Assembly (NCBI GenBank): GCA_023435895.1
Contig: JAEZLH010000017.1
Location: 744,001 to 808,000, forward strand
Direction: 5' to 3'
DNA length: 64,000 bases
DNA from: Bacillota bacterium
Lineage (GTDB): Bacteria; Bacillota; Clostridia; Lachnospirales; Lachnospiraceae
The translations under genes were made by a program, and so were the position numbers. A model generated the notes under the pieces. That model was given only the letters and a program-made list of their open reading frames with translations. It had not been told where the DNA came from and did not search any database. Each line of letters starts with the position of its first letter. Position 1 is the first letter of the stretch. Shown in pieces: positions 33,641 to 42,025 of this stretch.

Positions 33641-33782
33641 CTAAATATACAGTTTGTTTTCGGTTGTGCGCTTTAGCGCCCGTAATCAATATGAGATTCA
33701 TAAATAATGATAACAATTCCTCGGGGGAGATTTCAACTGGGGGAATTGAATATAAAATTTTAATATGAAAGGAAGTAATAGT

Positions 33783-35087
33783 ATGGAAATTGGAGATTTG
33801 AAAATAGCACTGGATACAGTCTGGGTTCTGATTACAGCATTTTTAGTATTTTTTATGAACTTAGGGTTTGCATCCGTAGAGAGTGGATTCGCAAGATCCA
33901 AAAATGCAGTTAATATTCTTTCCAAAAACTTTATAGTATTTGCAGTTTCTTCCCTTGGCTTCTTATTATTGGGCTGGGGTATCATGTTTGGTGATGGTAA
34001 CGGTTTCATGGGAACAAGCGGATTGTTCTTTGTTGGCGGAGCAGATAATTCACCCGCAACTGGAGATGCATATTCTGGTGTATACTCAGCAATATCCTGG
34101 ACAGGAATTCCACTTTGGGCGAAGTTTTTCTTCCAGTTAGTATTCTGTGGTACAGCAGCAACGATTGTATCTGGAGCAGTTGCAGAACGTATTAAGTACA
34201 TTTCCTTCATAATTTTCTCCTTTGCTCTTACTCTTTTAATTTACCCTGTAGTAGGTCACTGGATCTGGGGTGGCGGCTGGTTAGCTGGTAAAGGCTTCTG
34301 GGATTTCGCAGGATCTACCGTTGTACACAGTGTAGGAGGCTGGGCAGCTTTGACCGGTGCGATTATCCTCGGACCTAGAATTGGTAAGTACAAGGATGGA
34401 AAAGTAAAATCAATCCCAGGACATAACATGTCCTTAGCAACAATCGGTGCAATTATTCTCTGGCTCGGTTGGTTTGGATTTAACCCTGGTTCCACGATGG
34501 CAGCTGACCCTAGCTCAATTGCTCACATTGTAGTAACTACAAATACAGCAGGTATTGTGGCAGTATTAACAGCAACAGCAACTTCATGGATTATTCTTGG
34601 TAAGCCTGATCTTGGTATGAGTATTAATGGTTTATTAGCAGGTCTCGTTGCAATTACTGCACCTTGTGCATTTGTTACTGTTCCAGCATCGTTAATAATC
34701 GGTGCAGTCGCAGGTATAATCGTTGTATTAGCAGTAATCTTCTTCGATAAAGTAAGAGTAGATGATCCCGTAGGTGCGGTATCCGTCCATTTGGTAAATG
34801 GTGTATTTGGTACTATCTGTGTAGGTCTGTTTGCAAAAGATGGTATCACAGGAGCAGCTACCGGCAACGGTCTCTTCTATGGTGGTGGATTTAAGTTACT
34901 TGGTGCACAGCTTCTTGGTGTTGTATCCGTAGCAGCTTTCGTAATTATTTCAAGTTCTTTAGTATGGCTTGCAATCAAGTTTACGCTTGGCATTCGTGTT
35001 AGCAAGGAAGAAGAAATTCAAGGTTTGGATATCGGCGAGCATGGCAATCAGGCTTATCCGGACTTTGCTCCAAGTATTAAAGAATAA
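33783..35087 (+). CDS. amtB: Ammonium transporter
   Basis: Amt/Mep/Rh channel of 434 residues that imports ammonium. About eleven helices; family motifs include NLGFASVESGFARSKNAVNIL, the twin-helix segment GSTVVHSVGGWAALTGAIILGPR, GWFGFNPGST and HLVNGVFGTICVGLFA. The ATG at 33783 follows GAAAGGAAG; the ATG at 33765 would place that site within the gene. glnK follows 68 bp on, the near-universal pairing, with GlnK able to plug the channel. Expression is probably gated by the terminator-rich leader. Confidence 0.97.
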   Translation: MEIGDLKIALDTVWVLITAFLVFFMNLGFASVESGFARSKNAVNILSKNFIVFAVSSLGFLLLGWGIMFGDGNGFMGTSGLFFVGGADNSPATGDAYSGVYSAISWTGIPLWAKFFFQLVFCGTAATIVSGAVAERIKYISFIIFSFALTLLIYPVVGHWIWGGGWLAGKGFWDFAGSTVVHSVGGWAALTGAIILGPRIGKYKDGKVKSIPGHNMSLATIGAIILWLGWFGFNPGSTMAADPSSIAHIVVTTNTAGIVAVLTATATSWIILGKPDLGMSINGLLAGLVAITAPCAFVTVPASLIIGAVAGIIVVLAVIFFDKVRVDDPVGAVSVHLVNGVFGTICVGLFAKDGITGAATGNGLFYGGGFKLLGAQLLGVVSVAAFVIISSSLVWLAIKFTLGIRVSKEEEIQGLDIGEHGNQAYPDFAPSIKE

Positions 35088-35155
35088 TTTTGTGCTAAGT
35101 AATTCTATGAGTAATATGAGAAATCTCATCGATATGCAATAGAATGGAGGACAAT

Positions 35156-35494
35156 ATGAAAAAGTTAGAAATTATTATTAAGCCGGAGAAATTAGAGAGC
35201 TTAAAGGATATACTGAATGAAAGTAATGCAAACGGTCTTATGATTAGTAATATCATGGGTTACGGTAAGCAGAAAGGCTATGTTCAGGTATACAGAGGTG
35301 CAAAAACAAATGTTAATTTACTTCCTAAGATTAAAGTTGAGACTGTAGTACCAGCTGATGTAGCAGAGACTATTATTGAAAAAGTTGTAAAAGAAATTAA
35401 TACCGGTAATTATGGAGATGGTAAAATCTTTATTTATGAAGTAGAAGATGCCGTAAGAATTAGAACCGGTGAAAGAGGAAATGACGCATTATAA
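35156..35494 (+). CDS. glnK: PII nitrogen regulatory protein, amtB-linked copy
   Basis: A 112-residue trimeric signal protein that senses 2-oxoglutarate and ATP/ADP. The T-loop QKGYVQVYRGAKTNVNLLPKIKVE keeps the Tyr of YRG, and the ATP-binding B and C loops appear as GNYGDGKIFIY and VRIRTGERG. ATG 35156 follows TGGAGGACAAT; an upstream in-frame ATG at 35144 overlaps the site. Directly behind amtB, it should control transporter activity. By eye it is about 80 percent identical to the second PII protein 464 bp downstream. Confidence 0.95.
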   Translation: MKKLEIIIKPEKLESLKDILNESNANGLMISNIMGYGKQKGYVQVYRGAKTNVNLLPKIKVETVVPADVAETIIEKVVKEINTGNYGDGKIFIYEVEDAVRIRTGERGNDAL

Positions 35495-35517
35495 TTATTG
35501 CTCTGTTAACAATAATA

Positions 35518-35565
35518 AATGACATGATAGAGGAGGGATAGCCCTCCTTTTATCATGTCATTTTG
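35518..35565 (+). terminator. Terminator of amtB-glnK
   Basis: AAATGACATGATAGAGGAGGG pairs with CCCTCCTTTTATCATGTCATTT across ATAG, a very long stem. A further inverted repeat, TTGATTG/CAATCAA, follows (35571-35597). The 464 bp gap to the second PII gene otherwise holds only its promoter and leader. Confidence 0.85.
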
Positions 35566-35834
35566 TATGGTTGATTGCTTCGCAACTTTCAATCAACAGG
35601 GAATCATTTCTACATCATATTATAATTTCGGTTCGATGTCATGAAATAATCATAAGCTGGGTCTTGTAGGAGTTTTGTGGGATAAGTCGTAGTACTTGGT
35701 TTATTATCAGGTGCTATTTCTTTTTACATTTATTTTGAATGAATTCAAAAACGTTGTATTAGACTTTGTTATAAAATAAATAACATTAAGAATTTGAATT
35801 ATGTAATAATATGGTTTTCTTGATGAGGAAGATA

Positions 35835-35921
35835 TGCTATAATTAAGCTGTAACCTAATGTTGAGTGCGAAACATTACATCCCTAGGTCGTTTATATTTT
35901 TACATAGTGTTCGGTTTCGCA
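35835..35921 (+). promoter_or_regulatory. Extended -10 promoter and structured leader of the second PII gene
   Basis: TGCTATAAT (35835-35843) is an extended -10 element without a clear -35. In the leader TAATGTT/AACATTA (35856-35862, 35871-35877) forms a hairpin with loop GAGTGCGA. The bases TGCGAAAC (35866-35873) can instead pair with GTTTCGCA (35914-35921). The folds exclude each other, suggesting a switch; no T-run follows, so control of translation is more likely than termination. Confidence 0.5.
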
Positions 35922-35958
35922 ATTCCATATTGTCACATATAAGAGAGGAGATACAAAT

Positions 35959-36300
35959 ATGAAGAAGCTTGAAATAATCATTCAACCCGAGAAGTTAGAA
36001 GACTTGAAATCAATTTTAAGTGATAGCAATGCACAAGGTCTTATGATCACAAATGTAATGGGCTATGGCAAACAAAAGGGGTATGTTCAGGTTTATAGAG
36101 GAACTAAGACAGCAGTGAACCTCTTACCAAAGATTAAAGTGGAGACAATTGTTTCTTCCGAGGCTGCAGAGGTTATTATTGAGAGAGTAACCAAAGAAAT
36201 CAGCACAGGTAATTATGGTGATGGCAAAATATTTATTTATGATGTGGAGGATGCAGTAAGAATCCGTACCGGTGAACGTGGTCAGAGCGCACTGGAATAA
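35959..36300 (+). CDS. glnK: Second PII nitrogen regulatory protein
   Basis: A 113-residue PII paralogue with the same T-loop Tyr (VYRGTKTAVNLLPK) and nucleotide-binding loops (GNYGDGKIFIYDVEDAVRIRTGERG). It differs from the amtB-linked copy at about 22 positions, mostly conservative. It has its own promoter, leader hairpins and ribosome binding site (AGAGAGGAG), so it is regulated separately. Targets could be glutamine synthetase, transcription factors or the same AmtB; the sequence does not say. Confidence 0.94.
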   Translation: MKKLEIIIQPEKLEDLKSILSDSNAQGLMITNVMGYGKQKGYVQVYRGTKTAVNLLPKIKVETIVSSEAAEVIIERVTKEISTGNYGDGKIFIYDVEDAVRIRTGERGQSALE

Positions 36301-36396
36301 CCTTCACAACAATTTTCGACTTTTTCAAGATATTCGTTAACCATTCTGTGTCCTGCTTAATAAAATAATATGTGAATATTTTATTAGGAGCAGACA

Positions 36397-36861
36397 ATGA
36401 GAATTGATTTCACATATATCAAAACGAATATTGAGAAGAAATCCTATCGTTTGCTTGGTGCCGGGTCAGGTAGAAATGTTTATGATCTAGATAACGGATA
36501 TGTTGTTAAGGCAGCCAAGAACCGAAAGGGATTAGCTCAAAATAAAGCGGAATATCAAATTGCAGCAACAAATCATTCTCGAATCTTTGCCAGGATTGTA
36601 GCCATATCGGACGATTCCATGTATCTTATTATGGAGAAGGCAGAAAAAGTCTACTCCATTGCCGAGGTTTGGAGCTACTATCATGTGAAGAGTAATCGGG
36701 AATTGTTTCGAATAAATGAATTTCAAGATTTCACAAAGAAATATAACCTTCTTTATCCTGACCTGAAAAGAGCGTCCAGCTGGGGATTTATTAAAGGAAA
36801 GCCGGTAATCATTGATTATGGCTTCACAAAAGAGGTCAGTAAATATTATTCAATGTTTTAG
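36397..36861 (+). CDS. Miniature protein-kinase-like protein
   Basis: A 154-residue protein with a kinase-like N-lobe: a glycine loop (LLGAGSGRNVYDL), the strand Lys in YVVKAAKN, a candidate helix-C Glu in NKAEYQIAA and a hinge-like LIMEKAEKV. The C-lobe is cut short: the HRD catalytic loop is replaced by YNLLYPDLKRASSWGFIKG, and IIDYGF stands where DFG would be. It may be a minimal kinase or pseudokinase. It has ribosome binding site TTAGGAGC and is probably monocistronic. The family assignment is by motif only. Confidence 0.55.
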   Translation: MRIDFTYIKTNIEKKSYRLLGAGSGRNVYDLDNGYVVKAAKNRKGLAQNKAEYQIAATNHSRIFARIVAISDDSMYLIMEKAEKVYSIAEVWSYYHVKSNRELFRINEFQDFTKKYNLLYPDLKRASSWGFIKGKPVIIDYGFTKEVSKYYSMF

Positions 36862-37097
36862 AAGTTTTTAACCATATAAGTATTATTCATAAAAGAACAG
36901 CTTTTCCGTGCTAGGTAAAAGATGTTGGATAGAATGTTTATCATGAGTCAATAATCACTGTGTGGTATGGGTAACGGTACATACTCACTTTCGTAAGAAA
37001 GCAAGTGGAGTACATTGCAAAATACCTACCAGGAAGAAACAATTTTCCTGGTTTATGTAGGCTCATAAAAGAGATTGAATTGTATTCTAATTTAATA
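36862..37097. other. Intergenic region with two hairpins
   Basis: An imperfect hairpin GTACATACTCACTT...AAGTGGAGTAC (about 36979-37014) and a second, CTACCAGGAA...TTCCTGGT (37026-37052), followed by TTTATG. The second may terminate the kinase-like gene. A small RNA is possible but unsupported. Confidence 0.35.
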
Positions 37098-37163
37098 AAG
37101 GCGATTGCCTCAATACTGATAATGAATTGTTTTCATTTCAGTAAGTTGAGGCAATCGCCTTTT
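37098..37163. terminator. Bidirectional terminator
   Basis: AAAGGCGATTGCCTCAA pairs with TTGAGGCAATCGCCTTTT, continued by an inner ACTGATAATGAA/TTCATTTCAGT pair. It serves the flavoprotein gene on the minus strand and any rightward transcript. Confidence 0.85.
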
Positions 37164-37213
37164 ACTCGATGATAGCTATCTTTTTCATTTAAAAATAATT
37201 GTACCTAACTATC

Positions 37214-38614
37214 TTATTTGGACATTTTCTTTAAGATGCTTCTTGCCACACTGATACCGTTCGCGGATGCCTGCTGTAAGCCTCTAGTCAGACCGGCACC
37301 ATCACCGATTGCGCGAAGTCCTTCAATGCTGGTTTCAAAATCGGTATTAACAACAACTTTATTGGAGTAGAACTTAACCTCTACACCATAGAGTAAGGTC
37401 TCATCACTGGCGATACCAGGTGTAACCTTATCAAGAGCCAGGATCATTTCCTTAATATCAACCATAATACGATGAGGGAATACCAGAGATAAATCACCAG
37501 GAACCGCATCCTTTAGGGTAGGAATTAAGTTGTTTCTGCAAAGACGTTCTTCCGTAGTTCTACGACCTCTTTGGAAATCACCGAAGGTCTGCACTAGGAT
37601 TCTGCCGCCGCAGAGCATATTACTAAGCTGGGCGATATGCTTACCATATTCAATTGGCGTGTTGAAGGGCTTTGTAAAGTTCTTGGATACCAAAAGGGCA
37701 AAGTTGGTATTGTTCGTCTTATAGTCCTTTGATTTATATGCATGACCATTTACTACTGCAAGATTATTTTCATAATACTCTGTTGCAACTTCGCCGGAAG
37801 GATTGGTACAGAAGGTCCTTACCTTGTCATCAAAGGTTGGGGTATAGTATACAAGCTTTGCTTCGTATAAGTTTTTATTTAGGAATTCCATAACTTCATC
37901 ACGAACTTCAACGCGGACACCGATATCAACCGTACCAACCTTGGTTTCGATGCCATGTTCCTTGCAGATCTGGCTGAACCAATCAGAGCCTTCACGACCG
38001 ATTGCGGATACAACCTCGGATGCAGTAAAGGTATCGCCTTTAGAGGTGATAATTCCTTTGGCAACGTTATCTTCTATAATAATATCCTGAACCATGGTAT
38101 TGAATTTCATCTCTACACCGCTGGCAAGTAAATGTTCCTGCAAACTGGTGTAAATCTTATAGCCTTCTTCTGTACCAAGGTGACGGATAGGACACTCAAT
38201 TAACTTTAAGTTTGCGTTAATAGAACGTCTTCTAATTTCACGAATTTCAGCTTCTTTATCAACACCATAAACATTGGTGTCTGCTCCGAATTTCAAATAA
38301 ATATCATCGGATTCTTTAATTAATTCCACAGCCTTGTCATATCCAAGGATGTCAGGAAGGGTTCCGCCTACATCGGGGGAAAGGGAGAGCTTACCATCTG
38401 AGAAGGCACCTGCTCCTGCAAAACCGGTTGTTATAGCACAAGGTTGGCATCCGATACACCTTTTGGTAGTTCTCTTGGGACATAATCTTTTTTCAATCGG
38501 TCTGCCTTTTTCCACCATAAGGATTTTAAGGTCTTTGTTCTCCTTAATCAATTCATAGGCACAAAAAATACCGGATGGACCGGCACCAATAATAATAACG
38601 TCGTAATTCTGCAT
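37214..38614 (-). CDS. FAD-dependent dehydrogenase of the COG2509 type
   Basis: A 466-residue flavoprotein. It has the N-terminal dinucleotide-binding motif DVIIIGAGPSGIFCAYELI, a Cys-rich segment (RLCPKRTTKRCIGCQPCAITTGFAGAGAFSDGKL) and the C-terminal FAD contact GLRAIGDGAGLTRGLQQASANG. The CxxC-type cysteines could bind a metal cluster or form a redox disulfide. This combination marks the uncharacterised flavoprotein family seen across Clostridia; the substrate is not known. It stands alone, with terminators on its downstream side and ribosome binding site AAAGGAG. Confidence 0.85.
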   Translation of the reverse strand: MQNYDVIIIGAGPSGIFCAYELIKENKDLKILMVEKGRPIEKRLCPKRTTKRCIGCQPCAITTGFAGAGAFSDGKLSLSPDVGGTLPDILGYDKAVELIKESDDIYLKFGADTNVYGVDKEAEIREIRRRSINANLKLIECPIRHLGTEEGYKIYTSLQEHLLASGVEMKFNTMVQDIIIEDNVAKGIITSKGDTFTASEVVSAIGREGSDWFSQICKEHGIETKVGTVDIGVRVEVRDEVMEFLNKNLYEAKLVYYTPTFDDKVRTFCTNPSGEVATEYYENNLAVVNGHAYKSKDYKTNNTNFALLVSKNFTKPFNTPIEYGKHIAQLSNMLCGGRILVQTFGDFQRGRRTTEERLCRNNLIPTLKDAVPGDLSLVFPHRIMVDIKEMILALDKVTPGIASDETLLYGVEVKFYSNKVVVNTDFETSIEGLRAIGDGAGLTRGLQQASANGISVARSILKKMSK

Positions 38615-38734
38615 TCACAACACTCCTTTTGCTAAATGTATCAGTTGTTTCGAACCTTGCTAATTCTATCATACAATAGTTTATTATGCAAGATTTATAA
38701 ATTGGATTGCGTCTTATATATCAATTGGAGGTAA

Positions 38735-38868
38735 CTGTTCACTCGACAATCAAAGTTGAGGATATGATTTCGACAAATGTTTTCCGAAGCGGAGCTGCTT
38801 TCGCATTGTTGCATCACATTATTTTAGAAATCATTTATCGATCCAAGTTCTGAATTGCGAGTGAACAG
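38735..38868. repeat. 134 bp palindromic element, family copy 2
   Basis: Perfect 11 bp terminal inverted repeats CTGTTCACTCG and CGAGTGAACAG; similarity of the two arms continues inward (CAATCA/AATTCAGAA, GATTTC). The centre CGAAGCGGAGCTGCTTTCG is itself a hairpin. The right end shares ATTTATCGA, AAGTTCTGAAT and the terminal repeat with the element at 29135-29231. No coding capacity; MITE-like. Confidence 0.75.
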
Positions 38869-39200
38869 CAATAATTGAGGAATGCCCGTATATCTTAAAT
38901 TGAGTGCATTATGTATGATGTGAGATTGTAAGTGTTTAGACAGAATGGTAAAATATTATGGGGTGATAATACGCCAAATACAAAAGGATATTCTTTGAAG
39001 GGGATAGAGGGTTTGTACATATTCTTCCAAATTACTTGTATTATTCTTTCAGGTGGAGCGTTCAAAAGAGACATACCCATAATAAGGCGGATGGGAAGTT
39101 TCATTTACATTCTGTCATTGTTTCTTTTATCAATTAAAAATTAAAGATAGTTTGTGATATTTCAGATGTTCGGGAGTCCTATGTATGAGGAGGTGATAGG
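38869..39200. other. Region upstream of the sigma factor gene
   Basis: About 330 bp with no gene that I can support. A frame from 38932 to 39144 has a hydrophobic stretch but no ribosome binding site. The ECF promoter, if autoregulated, should lie in the last 100 bases; I cannot identify its elements without known targets. Confidence 0.35.
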
Positions 39201-39689
39201 ATGGGGGATTTTGAGCAGTTTTATGAACAATATTTTAATGATGTTTATCGATATCTGAGGGGACTTACTGCAAATGAAAGTTTGGCAGAAGAGCTGACAC
39301 AGGAGGCTTTCTATAAATCACTTCGTTCAATAGATCATTTTAAAGGGGATTGTGACATAAGGGTCTGGCTCTGCCAAATAGCTAAGAACTGCTATTTTTC
39401 ATATCTTAAGAAACATAAGAGGATTACAACAGAGGAAGAGCTAGAGAATATTAAAGATGTTGGAGAAAATTTTGAGCAAATACTAGCCAACAAGGAGATG
39501 GCATTTCAAATTCATAAACTCATTCATGAAATGCAAGACCCTTATAAAGAGGTGTTTTCACTAAGGGTGTTCGGAGAACTGTCCTTTAAACAAATTGCTG
39601 CACTGTTTGGAAAAACGGAGCATTGGGCCTGTGTAACCTATCACAGAGCAAAATCAAAAATTCAGGATGGATTGGAGGAAAACATATGA
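39201..39689 (+). CDS. ECF-type RNA polymerase sigma factor
   Basis: A 162-residue extracytoplasmic-function sigma factor. Region 2 (about 5-70) shows YEQYFNDVYRYLRGLT and AEELTQEAFYKSLRSIDHFKG with RVWLCQIAKNCYFSYLKK; region 4 (about 105-155) has YKEVFSLRVFGELSFKQIAALFGKTEHWACVTYHRAKSKI. It should direct polymerase to a small regulon, usually including its own promoter. The overlapping downstream gene encodes a zinc-finger anti-sigma factor that would hold it at the membrane. Ribosome binding site GAGGAGGTGATAGG. Confidence 0.93.
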   Translation: MGDFEQFYEQYFNDVYRYLRGLTANESLAEELTQEAFYKSLRSIDHFKGDCDIRVWLCQIAKNCYFSYLKKHKRITTEEELENIKDVGENFEQILANKEMAFQIHKLIHEMQDPYKEVFSLRVFGELSFKQIAALFGKTEHWACVTYHRAKSKIQDGLEENI

Positions 39690-40231
39690 AAATAAGATGT
39701 GATGTGATTAAAGACCTGTTACCGCTCTATGCAGAAGACCTTGCCAGTGAGGGCAGCAGAGAGCTAGTAGAAACACATATGGAGGAATGCGATGGATGTA
39801 AGAAGGAACTGGATAAAATACGTAAGCCAGAGATTGAGGTTTCTTTTGACGATAGGAATCATATGAAACGTTTTGCAACGAAGCTACGTAAGCACACAAT
39901 TAATATTATCTTATTCACCGTATTTATCACTGCTGCGGTTATGTCCTTGATTAGTGGGCTGCTTTTAAAGCCCGGTGATGAAATGGGATATACTATATTT
40001 TATTTCTATCTGCTTCTGCCATTCACCTCCTTTGTATGTACGTTACTACTGGGATTAAGGGCAACAAAGTTAAAATACCTTGCACCTATTCTTTTTGGAG
40101 GGCTGGGATTGATTATACCGACGATTATCTATCACTATTTTGATACCTTTGCACTGAATTTTAGCTTTTATCCATCGCTTTTTGGGTTGATAATCGGTCA
40201 TATTATTTATCTTATCAGAAAAAAAAGGTGA
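39686..40231 (+). CDS. Membrane anti-sigma factor with zf-HC2 domain
   Basis: A 181-residue protein. The N-terminal zinc-binding anti-sigma domain shows CDVIKDLLPLYAEDLASEGSRELVETHMEECDGCKKEL, with the His-x3-Cys-x2-Cys set of zinc-type anti-sigma factors. About four membrane helices follow (from about residue 70 to the end). The ATG overlaps the sigma stop (ATGA) and follows TTGGAGG, so synthesis is coupled one-to-one. It should bind the sigma factor and release it on an envelope signal; regulated proteolysis or a conformational change could do this. Confidence 0.9.
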   Translation: MKIRCDVIKDLLPLYAEDLASEGSRELVETHMEECDGCKKELDKIRKPEIEVSFDDRNHMKRFATKLRKHTINIILFTVFITAAVMSLISGLLLKPGDEMGYTIFYFYLLLPFTSFVCTLLLGLRATKLKYLAPILFGGLGLIIPTIIYHYFDTFALNFSFYPSLFGLIIGHIIYLIRKKR

Positions 40232-40379
40232 TTATGATGCAATCACAACAGATCATATTGTTCTGTTTTGCTATTCCTTCTACAGGAAGGATAGACTATC
40301 AGTAAAAAGTGATTAGTTCCTGCAATCATATTGTTGCAGTATCCTTTTACAAAAAAAAGTTCTTGTTTTCTTAATAAAT

Positions 40380-40425
40380 GGGCCAAAGTGCATTGAAAGA
40401 TGAGCACTTTGACCCGTTTGTTTTT
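40380..40425. terminator. Bidirectional terminator
   Basis: GGGCCAAAGTGC pairs with GCACTTTGACCC, followed by GTTTGTTTTT; on the minus strand the stem is followed by ATTTATT. It separates the anti-sigma gene from the convergent HAD gene. Confidence 0.75.
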
Positions 40426-41218
40426 ATTCCATATCAATTATTTTAAAATGACGTAATGCATGCTCAATTCCGTGCTCATCCACGTCTTTCGTTACGAAAG
40501 AGACAATTTTCATGACCTCTTCTTCGGAATTACCCATACCGATGCTGTGTTTTACATAATTCAGCATGGGAAGGTCGTTGGCGCTGTCACCGAGGGCATA
40601 AGCATTTTCATGCGGGATATCTAAATGATTAAGAAGATATTCTATACCGGAGGCTTTAGAAAAACCTTTTGGTATCACTTCTAGAAAGAGAGCTCCCTCT
40701 CTTATGATAAAATCGAATTGATTCTCATATTTTTTAATAAACGAGGAAATATCTGCATTTTCACTAACCCATATGCAAAATTTATCAAAACTAATATCGG
40801 GGTCATCGGTGGTGGATACCTTAAAATGCTTTGAAAAACGTTCTCTAAGTTCGATTAACTTTGGGTGTTCATAATGTTTCTCAAAATAAATGGTATCCGT
40901 TCCTTCCAGAACAGTCTGGATACCGAAATGATGAGCATCCTCAACAATTTGTTTGCAAAGTTCTGGCTCCAGGCTTTGATGTAATAATGTCTTATCGTGT
41001 AAGGATAAGTAAGTACCGCACCCGCATACAAAGCCGTCAAAACCTACATTTTTTATTTCATCATCTATTTCGGAAAAGGTTCTGCCGGTATTAATAAAAG
41101 TCAAATGACCGTTCCTTCTGGCTTTACGAATTGCTGATTTGGTGCTTTCAAGTATCTTGTTGTTTCTATGACTAAGAATTGTTCCGTCTATGTCAAAGAA
41201 TAAAATTTTTGGGTTCAT
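40424..41218 (-). CDS. HAD-superfamily (Cof-type) phosphatase
   Basis: A 264-residue class II HAD hydrolase. Motif I is LFFDIDGTILS (nucleophile Asp with Asp+2), motif II is FINTGRTFSE, and motif IV is YALGDSANDLPML; Lys in FSKASGIEYLL is motif III. The C2-type cap lies between residues about 80 and 190. Family members dephosphorylate sugar phosphates, flavin or nucleotide cofactors with broad specificity, so no substrate is given. Monocistronic, on the minus strand. Confidence 0.9.
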   Translation of the reverse strand: MNPKILFFDIDGTILSHRNNKILESTKSAIRKARRNGHLTFINTGRTFSEIDDEIKNVGFDGFVCGCGTYLSLHDKTLLHQSLEPELCKQIVEDAHHFGIQTVLEGTDTIYFEKHYEHPKLIELRERFSKHFKVSTTDDPDISFDKFCIWVSENADISSFIKKYENQFDFIIREGALFLEVIPKGFSKASGIEYLLNHLDIPHENAYALGDSANDLPMLNYVKHSIGMGNSEEEVMKIVSFVTKDVDEHGIEHALRHFKIIDME

Positions 41219-41453
41219 GTAACCACTCCTAACGTAAGTCTGCGATGCAGTATGGTGAAAGATATTGTTCGACCTTATTCTAGCATATTAATAAAGGGAG
41301 GGAAAGTGTGAAAAAGCATTATTTATTTGGATTATTGGTAAAATATTTGTTCAAAATAGTATTTGTATATAATTTCTTACAGTTTTGGTAATGTGTTTAT
41401 TAAAGGTGAGGGTTAAACTGCACCATTAATTTTTATGATTTCTATTCTCACTC

Positions 41454-41482
41454 TTGACAATGAGAGAGGAGTCGATTAATAT
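41454..41482 (+). promoter_or_regulatory. Promoter of pheST
   Basis: TTGACA (41454-41459), 17 bp, TAATAT (41477-41482). The transcript starts near 41489 and enters the T-box leader directly. Confidence 0.8.
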
Positions 41483-41488
41483 AGTTAC

Positions 41489-41727
41489 AAAATAGATATC
41501 AACATTGATGGTGAATTCAGTAGCATATATTTTCCCGCCAGAGAGAACTTGTCACCGGCTGAGAGCAAGTTCAGGGTTCGGATATATCGCGAAGTTCGGC
41601 ACCGGAGTTGCCTTTTGAAAGAAAGGCCGGTTCAGTTCCGTTATAACTTTTGAGGAGCCTTGCTTGAGGCTTGAATTTGGGTGGTACCACGATGCTTTCG
41701 TCCCTTTGGAGACGAGGGCTTTTTTTA
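41489..41727 (+). ncRNA. T-box leader of pheST (tRNA-Phe sensing)
   Basis: The conserved antiterminator sequence TTTGGGTGGTACCACG lies at 41676-41691, followed by a terminator (CTTTCGTC/GACGAGGG, T-run to 41727). The Stem I distal part has AGAGAG and a GGCTGAGAG loop closed by GAACTTG/CAAGTTC. A TTC (Phe) triplet occurs at the likely specifier position (GGGTTCGG near 41576, or GAAGTTCGGC near 41595), matching the downstream gene. Uncharged tRNA-Phe would base-pair with TTC and the UGGN bulge and permit read-through. Confidence 0.93.
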
Positions 41728-41752
41728 TGCTGATTTTTGAACGAGGTTGTGG

Positions 41753-41895
41753 GCTAGGGCGGTGTAATATAGTTCCAACGCAACACGCTTTCGCTTGATG
41801 AAGTACGTAGTGGTACGTAAGGTCACAAAGTACGTGACCTAAGTACCAACGACTTCATGACAGTTGCTTATGAAACTATATTACACCGCCCTAGC
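41753..41895. repeat. 143 bp nearly perfect palindrome inside the pheST leader
   Basis: The outer arms (41753-41774 and 41874-41895) are perfect 22 bp inverted repeats beginning GCTAGGGCGG. Inner arms ATGAAGT/ACTTCAT and AGGTCAC/GTGACCT continue the symmetry. It lies after the T-box terminator, so read-through transcripts would carry a very long hairpin before pheS. MITE-like; no coding content. Confidence 0.85.
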
Positions 41896-41961
41896 GCGAT
41901 AGGTAGTGAAGGTTTAAAAAGCAGAAAAGATGAAAAGCATAAAAGAAGTTGGGGAGAGACG

Positions 41962-42025
41962 AATATAGTTTCAATACGATATGCTTCGATTGATGAAGTA
42001 CTTACCAACGCCTTCATAAGAGTTT
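41962..42025. repeat. Degenerate partial copy of the palindrome
   Basis: AATATAGTTTCAA, ATGCTTCGATTGATGAAGTAC, ACCAACGCCTTCATAAG and AGTTT align in order with the element at 41753-41895, with its central part missing. It lies 66 bp downstream of that element and shows that this sequence has been copied or duplicated here and then eroded. Confidence 0.6.

Noticed and set aside
34523..34867. Antisense open frame in amtB
   Set aside because: It is a shadow of the conserved amtB coding sequence, with no start signals of its own.
38932..39144. Open frame of 70 codons before the sigma factor gene
   Set aside because: It has no ribosome binding site and no recognisable family; the hydrophobic stretch alone is not enough.
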